The notes under the pieces are model-generated. The model was not told the origin of the DNA. It saw only the letters and a program-made list of their open reading frames with translations, and searched no databases. A program made the translations under genes and the position numbers. DNA of 64,000 bases. Source: Phycisphaera sp. GTDB taxonomy: Bacteria; Planctomycetota; Phycisphaerae; Phycisphaerales; UBA1924. Below, piece by piece: positions 17,954-24,746 of the stretch (its first letter is position 1; every line of letters begins with the position of its first letter). The DNA lies in NCBI GenBank assembly GCA_020639255.1, contig JACKGZ010000003.1, forward strand, positions 370,468 through 434,467, in the 5' to 3' direction.

Positions 17954-19687
17954 TTAGAACCCCATCCCACCCATGCCCGGCATGCCTCCCATGCCTCCCA
18001 TTCCGCCCATGCCACCCATCGGGTCGCCGTGGCCGTGACCGTGGTCGCCGGCGGGCTCGGGTATGTCGGTGATGATGCAGTCGGCGGCGAGCAGGACCGT
18101 CGCGACGCTCGCTGCGTTCTGGAGCGCGAGGCGGTCGACCTTGGCGGGGGTGATGACGCCGGCCTTGACGAGATCCTCGTAGGTGTCGGTGAGCGCGTTG
18201 TAGCCGACGTTGCCGGCCTTGTCCTCGACCTTGCTGACGACGACGGTGCCCTTGACGCCCGCGTTGTCGGCGATCGTGCGGAGCGGGACTTCGAGTGCGT
18301 TGAACACGACGTTCAGGCCCGCGGCGTAGTCGTACTTGGTGTGACCGATGTCGTCGGCGGTGACGGCGTCGTCCTTGCCGAAGACGGCCTTCCACTCGCG
18401 GATCTTCTCGATCGCGGCGCGGGCGCGGATGAAGCTGGTACCACCGCCCGGGACGATGCCCTCATCGAGAGCGGCACGCGTGGCGTGCTTGGCGTCCTCG
18501 ACGCGGTCCTTCTTCTCCTTGAGCTCGGCCTCGGACGCGGCGCCGACTTCGATCGTCGCGACGCCCTTAGTCAGCTTGGCGAGGCGCTCGGCGAGCTTCT
18601 CCTTGTCGTAGTCGCTCGTGGCGTTCTCGATGTCGCGGCGAATCTGCGTCACGCGAGCGTCGATGTCCTTCTGCGAGCCGGCGCCCTGGACGATCGTGGT
18701 GTTGTCGGCGTCGACGGTGATCTTCTTGGCCATGCCCAGGTCTTTGATTGTCACCTTCTCGAGGTCGGAGCCGACGTCCTTCATGAAGGGCGTCGCGCCG
18801 GTGAGGGCGGCGATGTCGCCCAGCATGGCGGTGCGACGCTCGCCGTAGCCCGGAGCCTTGACGGCGCAGACCTGGAGCGTGCCGCGGAGCTTGTTGATGA
18901 CGAGGGTGCTGAGCGCTTCGCCCGTGACATCCTCGGCGATGATGAGCAGGGGCTTCTTGGCCTCCATGACCTTCTCGAGCAGCGGGACGAGCTTGCTGAT
19001 GGAGTCGATCTTGTCCTCGTGGACGAGGACGAGGCACTTCTCGAACTCGGCCTTCATCTCGTCGGGGTTGGTGACGAAGTTCGGGCTCAGGAAGCCGCGG
19101 TCGAACTGCATGCCCTCGACGACCTTGACGACGGATTCGAGGCTCTTGCCCTCTTCGATGGTGATGACGCCATCCTTGCCGACCTTGTCGAAGGCCTCGG
19201 CCATGAGCTTGCCGATCTCGGCGTCGTTGTTGGCGGAGATGGTGGCGACGTTCTGGACGTCCTTGGTCGTGCCGATCGGAGTGGCCGAGTCGTCGATGGC
19301 CTTGGCGACAGCCTCGACGCCCTTCTTCATGCCCCGGATGAGGGCGTTGGCGTCGACGCCCGCGGCGATGTATCGCAGGCCCTGCTTGAAGAGGGCCTCG
19401 GCGAGGACGGTCGCGGTCGTGGTGCCGTCACCCGCGTCGTCCGAGGTCTTGCTGGCGGCCTGCTTGACGAGTCGAGCGCCCATGTCCTCGGTCTTGTTGG
19501 CGAGTTCGATCTCCTCGGCGACGGAGACGCCGTCCTTGGTGACATTCGGGCCGCCCCAGGACTTGTCGAGGACGACGGTGCGTCCCTTGGGGCCGAGGGT
19601 GCTCTTGACGGCCTTGGCCAGCTTTTCCACGCCGGCGAGGAGGGCCTGACGAGCGTCGGTGTCGAAGGTGAGCTCTTTGGATGCCAT
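17954..19687 (-). CDS. groEL: Chaperonin GroEL, copy 2 (with Gly-Met tail)
   Basis: 577 residues from ATG 19687 (MASKELTFDTDARQALL), with GGAG upstream. Motifs include STLGPKGRTVVLDKSWGG, VTKDGVSVAEEIELANK, AGDDGTTTATVLAEAL-like ATP site and GGGTSFIRARAAIEK. It is longer than usual because of an insert near 435-450 (KAVFGKDDAVTADDIGHTKY) and a C-terminal tail made of a GHGHGHGD stretch followed by GGM repeats. The GGM tail points to the housekeeping-type chaperonin; the His-rich part could bind metal. It heads the leftward cluster; no CIRCE element is visible in the 243 bases upstream. Confidence 0.97.
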   Translation of the reverse strand: MASKELTFDTDARQALLAGVEKLAKAVKSTLGPKGRTVVLDKSWGGPNVTKDGVSVAEEIELANKTEDMGARLVKQAASKTSDDAGDGTTTATVLAEALFKQGLRYIAAGVDANALIRGMKKGVEAVAKAIDDSATPIGTTKDVQNVATISANNDAEIGKLMAEAFDKVGKDGVITIEEGKSLESVVKVVEGMQFDRGFLSPNFVTNPDEMKAEFEKCLVLVHEDKIDSISKLVPLLEKVMEAKKPLLIIAEDVTGEALSTLVINKLRGTLQVCAVKAPGYGERRTAMLGDIAALTGATPFMKDVGSDLEKVTIKDLGMAKKITVDADNTTIVQGAGSQKDIDARVTQIRRDIENATSDYDKEKLAERLAKLTKGVATIEVGAASEAELKEKKDRVEDAKHATRAALDEGIVPGGGTSFIRARAAIEKIREWKAVFGKDDAVTADDIGHTKYDYAAGLNVVFNALEVPLRTIADNAGVKGTVVVSKVEDKAGNVGYNALTDTYEDLVKAGVITPAKVDRLALQNAASVATVLLAADCIITDIPEPAGDHGHGHGDPMGGMGGMGGMGGMPGMGGMGF

Positions 19688-19930
19688 CTGGTGTCGATCT
19701 CCGCCTTGAGGCCCGGTTTGGGCCGGTGTGTCGTCTGAAGAGGGCCGGTCTATGGACCACGCCGTCCTTGGCAGAGGGCAAAGCCCGTGCCAGCGGTTCT
19801 GGGGACGTGAGGGGGGTGGACGAGCCCGAATCACTGACGGGGCGAGCGGGGCGGGCCGTGGTGACTGTCAAGCTGGCAGGCTCGGCTCGCTGGCGCGAAA
19901 CCCCGGTTTGGAGGCTATGATCGGGCCATC

Positions 19931-20326
19931 ATGACGACACTCGCCGCCACGGATCTGGCCAGCTATTTACCCATCGCCCTGATCGTCCTTATGGCGATCA
20001 CATTCAGCGTCGCCAACGTGGCGGGCACGCTGCTGCTTGGGCCCAAGCGTGACGGCAAGGTCAAGAGCATCGCCTACGAGAGCGGCATGAACCCCGTGGG
20101 CACGGCCCGCAAGCGGTTCAATGTGCGGTTCTACCTCATCGCGATGGTCTTTCTCGTCTTCGACGTCGAGGTGATCTTCCTGTACCCGTGGGCGGTGACC
20201 TTCCCGAACATCGATCGCCTGGCCCCGGACGCCGCCGAGTGGCTCGTGCGCATCCTGTTCTTCCTGTTCACGACGGTGGTGGCGTACCTCTATGGCTTCC
20301 GCAAGGGCGTCTTCAAGTTCGATTGA
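19931..20326 (+). CDS. nuoA: NADH-quinone oxidoreductase subunit A
   Basis: 131 residues with three membrane helices. KSIAYESGMNPVGTARKRFNVRFY is the conserved first loop of NuoA (the YECG/ESG region), followed by the FDVEVIFLYPWAV helix, the most conserved part of the family. It is a small membrane subunit of complex I, near the quinone site. It is normally the first gene of nuoA-N, but no nuoB follows: the next gene is a DUF2752 protein that overlaps it by 35 bases. The rest of complex I must be elsewhere. Confidence 0.95.
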   Translation: MTTLAATDLASYLPIALIVLMAITFSVANVAGTLLLGPKRDGKVKSIAYESGMNPVGTARKRFNVRFYLIAMVFLVFDVEVIFLYPWAVTFPNIDRLAPDAAEWLVRILFFLFTTVVAYLYGFRKGVFKFD

Positions 20327-20756
20327 CCCCAGGCTCGGTGTGTCACAGCGTGCTCTGGCGGGGCTGATCTCGCTCGGAGCGATCGTTGTGCTCGGGCTTG
20401 CCGCTTGGATGAGCCCGGAGGGTGCCGGTCATGGCACGCACGAGCAGATCGGGCTGCCCGCGTGCGCCTGGGCCCAGTACTTTGACGCCCCCTGCATGAC
20501 CTGCGGCATGACGACGGCCTTCGCGTACGCCGCCGACGGGGATCTGCTCGATTCGCTCATCACCCAGCCGATGGGTATGCTGCTGGCGGTGGGCACGGCT
20601 GTCGGTTTCTGGTTCGGGCTGTACGTGGCCCTGACCGGATCCCGGGCGGGCGTGATGGCCGGGCACCTGCTCAGACCGAGGAGCCTGTGGATCATGGCGG
20701 GCCTGGCTGGGGCGGCCTGGATCTACAAGTTCGTGACGTGGAACGGGCAAGGCTGA
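20292..20756 (+). CDS. DUF2752 membrane protein
   Basis: 154 residues if it starts at ATG 20292, inside nuoA; a GTG at 20340 just after the nuoA stop would give 138 residues. It has the DUF2752 core APCMTCGMTTAFAYAADGD (the C-x-x-C-G-x-T motif at the start of a helix), preceded by the helix LISLGAIVVLGLAAWMS and followed by two more hydrophobic segments. The function of the family is unknown; it is an inner membrane protein. Its overlap with nuoA suggests one transcript. Confidence 0.8.
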   Translation: MASARASSSSIDPRLGVSQRALAGLISLGAIVVLGLAAWMSPEGAGHGTHEQIGLPACAWAQYFDAPCMTCGMTTAFAYAADGDLLDSLITQPMGMLLAVGTAVGFWFGLYVALTGSRAGVMAGHLLRPRSLWIMAGLAGAAWIYKFVTWNGQG

Positions 20757-20799
20757 CCCCAAACGCGAAGCAACCCGCAAGAGCGACAAGGAGCACGGC

Positions 20800-21468
20800 T
20801 TGATCTGCACAAGACTGCGACAGTTTGTGATCCCTGCAATGCTTGCGGCTTGTTGCATGTGCAGTTCGGGATGCACGATTGTCGGCTTTCTCTTTATGGC
20901 TGGCGAGGAGTTTCACAAGTCAGGCAACCACGTCGAAGAAGCCACGTACGCGGGGCTGAAAGACAAGAACTTTGCGGTGCTTGTATCGGCCGACCGGATG
21001 ATCCAAGCCAACTACCCGGAGGTCGTGCCCCAGATGGCCACCGGTGTGAGCTCGCGGCTTGCCGAGAACGTTGACGCGGCTGGGTATGTTCCGGGCGAGC
21101 GTGTGCTCAGCTATCAGTACAACAACCCCTCTTGGGCTGCGAAGTCCTACAGCGAAATCGCAACCGAACTCGGCGTCGAGCGACTCGTGATCGTGGACAT
21201 CCAAGAGTTCCGCCTCAACGACCCGGGCAATCGCTACATCTGGGACGGCGTTGCCGCCGCAACCATCGGTGTCGTCGAGGCCGACGGGCCATTCCCAGAC
21301 GATCTGACGCACGAGCACTTTGTGCACGTCACATTCCCAGACTCTGGCGGTTATGGCCCGGAGCAATACTCTCGCATCGAGATGCTGTCAGTCCTGAAGA
21401 GTCGATTTGTGAACCGGACAACGTGGCCCTTCTACGACGCGGAGATCCCCAATGACCTCGCGTACTGA
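20800..21468 (+). CDS. Putative lipoprotein A of a paralogous pair
   Basis: 222 residues. The start is TTG at 20800, supported by AAGGAG six bases upstream; the signal peptide MICTRLRQFVIPAMLAACC runs to the lipobox CSSGC. The mature part (KNFAVLVSADRMIQANYPEV, then SEIATELGVERLVIVDIQEF) alternates strands and helices as in nucleotide-free CsgG/LpoB-like folds, but I do not claim a family. The next gene encodes a protein with the same layout. The two overlap by 17 bases. Confidence 0.7.
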   Translation: MICTRLRQFVIPAMLAACCMCSSGCTIVGFLFMAGEEFHKSGNHVEEATYAGLKDKNFAVLVSADRMIQANYPEVVPQMATGVSSRLAENVDAAGYVPGERVLSYQYNNPSWAAKSYSEIATELGVERLVIVDIQEFRLNDPGNRYIWDGVAAATIGVVEADGPFPDDLTHEHFVHVTFPDSGGYGPEQYSRIEMLSVLKSRFVNRTTWPFYDAEIPNDLAY

Positions 21469-22114
21469 TGTGCGACCGACCAGATTGATCCTCTGCGCTT
21501 TGCTCGCGCTCTTCACGTTCTCATCTACGGGGTGCAATTACCTCGGGCCGATCATCTTCTTCATCGAGGGACCGCCGAAGATTGAGGCCGAGTACAAGCT
21601 GCCCAAGGAACGTACCGCGGTTGTATTGGTCGACGATCCGAGGAGTCAGATCCCGCGACGAGCGATCCGCGTGGCGATGATCGAGGCGGCAGAGCAGGAC
21701 ATCCTTCGCAAGAGCCTTGTCAAGGATCTGGTCAGCGGGCAATCGGCGTTGCGGGTCGCCCAGTCGGATCAGTCAGCCGGGCAGATGAGCGTGGCCGAGA
21801 TCGGCCGAGCCGTGGAAGCCGAGATTGTGATCTGGGCCACGGTCGATTCGTTCACCCGCGCGGATGTCGCACGGAGCCAGGAACCCGCCGTTGCGTTCCG
21901 TGTGAGAGTGGTCGACGCGACCAACAACGAGATCCTCTGGCCGGGCGACAGCTCGGGCCATCCGCTCGTTGTCACGCTGACACCCCGCATTGGGACAGTC
22001 GCCAGCGATGCCGGTGCGAGTACCGCTTCTGAACTCAAGCTCGCACAGAACGCGGGGCAGGCAATCGGTCAGCTGTTCTATCAGCATCTGGTCCGCGAAC
22101 ATCTTGCCGAGTAA
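21452..22114 (+). CDS. Putative lipoprotein B of a paralogous pair
   Basis: 220 residues. The signal peptide ends in the lipobox SSTGC, followed by NYLGPIIFFIEGPPKIEAEYKL. The next parts, RTAVVLVDDPRSQIP and SVAEIGRAVEAEIVIWATVDSF, sit in the same order as KNFAVLVSADRM and SEIATELGVERLVIVDIQEF in lipoprotein A, so the pair probably arose by duplication. Probably attached to a membrane and facing the periplasm. Function unknown. Stop at 22114 is followed 13 bases later by the next gene's GTG. Confidence 0.7.
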   Translation: MTSRTDVRPTRLILCALLALFTFSSTGCNYLGPIIFFIEGPPKIEAEYKLPKERTAVVLVDDPRSQIPRRAIRVAMIEAAEQDILRKSLVKDLVSGQSALRVAQSDQSAGQMSVAEIGRAVEAEIVIWATVDSFTRADVARSQEPAVAFRVRVVDATNNEILWPGDSSGHPLVVTLTPRIGTVASDAGASTASELKLAQNAGQAIGQLFYQHLVREHLAE

Positions 22115-22127
22115 GGAGACCCGCTGC

Positions 22128-22961
22128 GTGCGAGCGATTCTGCTGGACATGCCCGACGAGTGGTCCCCCGGCGCTGCGAGCGAGTACGACGTGCTTCGCT
22201 GCGTCGGCGAGCGCGACCCGATCGTACTTGTCGCCACTGCAACTGGCCAACGACGAGCACGCGCCATCGGGCTGGATCCGGTGGCGACGATCTGCCCTGT
22301 GCGATCGATGCCCTGGATCACGACCCAGCAGCTCGACCGCGTTGTTCGTCGGCTCGGGATCACCGAACTGTCCTGCCGATCGGTGGCCGCTCAGCAGCTC
22401 GCATCGGGGCTCCACGTCATCAGCATTTCTATCCCTGTCAGTGAAACGCAAATCGCCGAACGGAACGAGACCGAGCGTTCGAGGCTCCGCCGCGCACTAG
22501 GATTGCGGCACAACGATCGGCTGCTCGTGCCTTTGGCGTGTCACGCCTCACAGATCGACTCGATGGTGCTGTGCATGGGGGCGATCACACTCTCGATTGC
22601 CGAGCTGCCGACCGTGACGCTCCTACCCGCGGGCGGCCACAATCGGCACCGGGCGAGGGCGTACCTGAGCGGCGCCGATCGTGTGCTCGATGTGATCGCC
22701 ACTGATTTGCCGACGATGTATTACGCGCAGGCCGCCGACGCGGTCATCTGGGGCCCCCACCACGACATCCGCATTGCAGATGCGCACACTCGCTGTGCGA
22801 TCCGGTGGGCGCGCGGGCTGAACGTGCCCGTGCTCTGCCCGAGCGTCTATCTCGATATCGAGGACGAAGGCCCCGGCGGCGAGCTGTTCTCGTGCAACGG
22901 CACGGGTGGCGCGGATATCGCCTCGGCGATGCTCTCGGCCTTCGGGAGTGCCGCGGTGTGA
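22128..22961 (+). CDS. Hypothetical protein, GT-B-like
   Basis: 277 residues from GTG 22128, which has AAGGAG nine bases upstream; the open frame extends upstream through lipoprotein B in another frame and is not real there. The centre, ERSRLRRALGLRHNDRLLVP, resembles the start of the second half of GT-B glycosyltransferases (family 4 style), and the following DRVLDVIATDLPTMYYAQAADAVIWG fits a nucleotide-sugar half-site, but the usual E-x7-E motif is not obvious. I call it GT-B-like only. It overlaps the phosphatase gene by four bases. Confidence 0.55.
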   Translation: MRAILLDMPDEWSPGAASEYDVLRCVGERDPIVLVATATGQRRARAIGLDPVATICPVRSMPWITTQQLDRVVRRLGITELSCRSVAAQQLASGLHVISISIPVSETQIAERNETERSRLRRALGLRHNDRLLVPLACHASQIDSMVLCMGAITLSIAELPTVTLLPAGGHNRHRARAYLSGADRVLDVIATDLPTMYYAQAADAVIWGPHHDIRIADAHTRCAIRWARGLNVPVLCPSVYLDIEDEGPGGELFSCNGTGGADIASAMLSAFGSAAV

Positions 22962-23422
22962 GCGATCAGACGCGGCTGCTCTTCGTGTGCCTTGGCAATA
23001 TCTGCCGATCTCCGATGGCCGAGGGCATCTTCCTGCACCTTGCCAATGAGAAGGGACTGTCCGATCGGTTCATCGTGGACTCGGCAGGCACCGGCGCGTG
23101 GCACGTTGGCAAGCGTCCGGACAGCCGGGCGCTGGCGACCGCCAATCGCTTCGGCATCGAACTGCCATCGGTCGCACGCCAGGTCTCGCCGAGCGATTTC
23201 GAGGCGTTCGATCTCATCCTCGCGATGGACCGGTCCAACCGCGCCGACCTCGAAGACCTCGGCGTGACCAACGTCAGGCTTATGCGCAGCTTCGACGCGA
23301 CCCTCACAGGCGAGTACGACGTGCCCGACCCCTACTACGGCGACGGTGACGGCTTCGTGAAGGTCTACGAGATGCTCACCCGTGCGTGCGACGGGCTGAT
23401 CGAGCATCTGACTCGCGATTGA
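22958..23422 (+). CDS. Low-molecular-weight protein-tyrosine phosphatase
   Basis: 154 residues from GTG 22958, which overlaps the previous stop (GTGTGA). The catalytic loop is FVCLGNICRSPMAEG (C-x5-R-S), and the general-acid loop is DVPDPYYGD, both complete. Such enzymes remove phosphate from tyrosine; in bacteria they often act on BY-kinases in capsule or exopolysaccharide export or on arsenate. No kinase is adjacent, but the preceding GT-like gene makes a glycan-related role possible. Converges with sucB four bases later. Confidence 0.93.
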   Translation: MSDQTRLLFVCLGNICRSPMAEGIFLHLANEKGLSDRFIVDSAGTGAWHVGKRPDSRALATANRFGIELPSVARQVSPSDFEAFDLILAMDRSNRADLEDLGVTNVRLMRSFDATLTGEYDVPDPYYGDGDGFVKVYEMLTRACDGLIEHLTRD

Positions 23423-23426
23423 ACGA

Positions 23427-24713
23427 TCAGAGATCGAGCAGGATGCGCGTTGGATCCTCGATCGCTTCCTTGACAGCAACAAGGAACCGCACCGCGCCCG
23501 CGCCGTCGACCACACGGTGGTCGTAGCTGAGGGCGAGATACATCATCGGGCGGATGACAACCTGGCCCGGATGGTCCGGATCCTCGATCGGGCGGTTCTT
23601 GATCGCGTGCATGCCCAGGATGCCCGACTGCGGCGGGTTGAGGATGGGCGTGGAGTTGAGACTACCGAAGATGCCGCCGTTGGTGATCGTGAAGGTGCCA
23701 CCGGTCATCTCTTCGAGCGTGATCTTGCCGTCGCGGGCGCGGACAGCCAGATCCTTGATGCCCGATTCGATGTCGGCGAAGGACATCTGATCCGCGCTGC
23801 GGAGCACGGGCACGACGAGGCCCTTCGGGCTCGATACTGCGACGGCGATGTCGCAGTAGTCGTGGTACTGCAGAGCGGGCTTGCCTGCGTCGTCCTCCAC
23901 GATGTACGAGTTCACCGCGGGCTGGGCCTTGAGACCCCGGACGACGGCCTTGACGAAGAACGACATGAAGCCGAGGTTGATGTCGTGCTTCTTGCCGAAC
24001 TCTTCCTTGTAGGCGTTGCGGAGCTTGATCACGGCGCTCATGTCGCACTCGTTGAACGTCGTCAGCATCGCGGCGTTGTGCTGGGCTTCGACAAGGCGTG
24101 AGGCGATCTTCTGACGCATCGGGGTCATGCGCTCGACACGGACGGAGCGATCACCCCCGGTCGCCGCGGCGCGGGCCGGCGCGGTTGCTGCCGTTTCAGA
24201 GGCGGGCGCATGCCCGTTGTTCTGAACGGAAGCAAGGACATCCTGCTCGCGGATGCGGCCGCCGGGGCCCGTGCCCACGATGCCCGCGAGGTTGACGCCG
24301 TGCTCGGTCGCGATCTTGCGGGCCAGCGGCGTGGCGTTGGCGTCCTTGCCCGCGTTGTCTGCGGGGGCGAAGGTCGGCTTGTTGGGTGCGGGTGCCGCGG
24401 CGGGCTTGGACTCGGTCGTCGCGGCAGCTTCGGCCTTGGCGGGAGCCGCGGCGGCTGCGCCCTCGGGCTTGCTGGCGGTCTCGTCGATGCTCGCGACGGT
24501 CGCGCCGACCTCGACGGTGTCGCCCTCGGCGAACTTCTGCTCGCTCAGCACGCCAGCCGACGGCGCGGGGATCTCCATCGTGATCTTGTCGGTCTCGAGT
24601 TCGAGGAGCGTCTCGTCCTGGTTCACCCAGTCGCCCGGCTTCTTGAGCCAGGTGGCGATCACGCCCTCGGTGACCGATTCGCCCACGTTCGGAACGACGA
24701 CTTCAACTGCCAT
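23427..24713 (-). CDS. sucB: 2-oxoglutarate dehydrogenase E2, dihydrolipoyl succinyltransferase
   Basis: 428 residues. The N-terminal lipoyl domain carries LLELETDKITMEIPAP, whose lysine is lipoylated. An Ala/Pro-rich linker follows, then the E1/E3-binding domain (ATPLARKIATEHGVNLAGIV...GPGGRI) and the catalytic domain ending ALSYDHRVVDGAGAVRFL with catalytic His and Asp. It transfers succinyl groups to CoA in the TCA cycle. The preceding gene is sucA, 33 bases upstream, in the usual order. No lipoamide dehydrogenase follows. Confidence 0.96.
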   Translation of the reverse strand: MAVEVVVPNVGESVTEGVIATWLKKPGDWVNQDETLLELETDKITMEIPAPSAGVLSEQKFAEGDTVEVGATVASIDETASKPEGAAAAAPAKAEAAATTESKPAAAPAPNKPTFAPADNAGKDANATPLARKIATEHGVNLAGIVGTGPGGRIREQDVLASVQNNGHAPASETAATAPARAAATGGDRSVRVERMTPMRQKIASRLVEAQHNAAMLTTFNECDMSAVIKLRNAYKEEFGKKHDINLGFMSFFVKAVVRGLKAQPAVNSYIVEDDAGKPALQYHDYCDIAVAVSSPKGLVVPVLRSADQMSFADIESGIKDLAVRARDGKITLEEMTGGTFTITNGGIFGSLNSTPILNPPQSGILGMHAIKNRPIEDPDHPGQVVIRPMMYLALSYDHRVVDGAGAVRFLVAVKEAIEDPTRILLDL

Positions 24714-24746
24714 ATCCGTGCACTCCGATTCTGATCCGCGTGGGCG

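Noticed and set aside
17953..18015. Trp-rich N-terminus (MAWAEWEAWEACRAW) of the orphan ORF
   Set aside because: It is the groEL2 Gly-Met tail read in another frame, not a real N-terminus.
18029..19738. Rightward open frame of about 570 codons
   Set aside because: It is the antisense shadow of groEL2 and consists of low-complexity Asp/Leu/Val text.
19688..19930. CIRCE element (TTAGCACTC-N9-GAGTGCTAA) upstream of groEL2
   Set aside because: I looked here and upstream of groES and dnaJ and saw no match.
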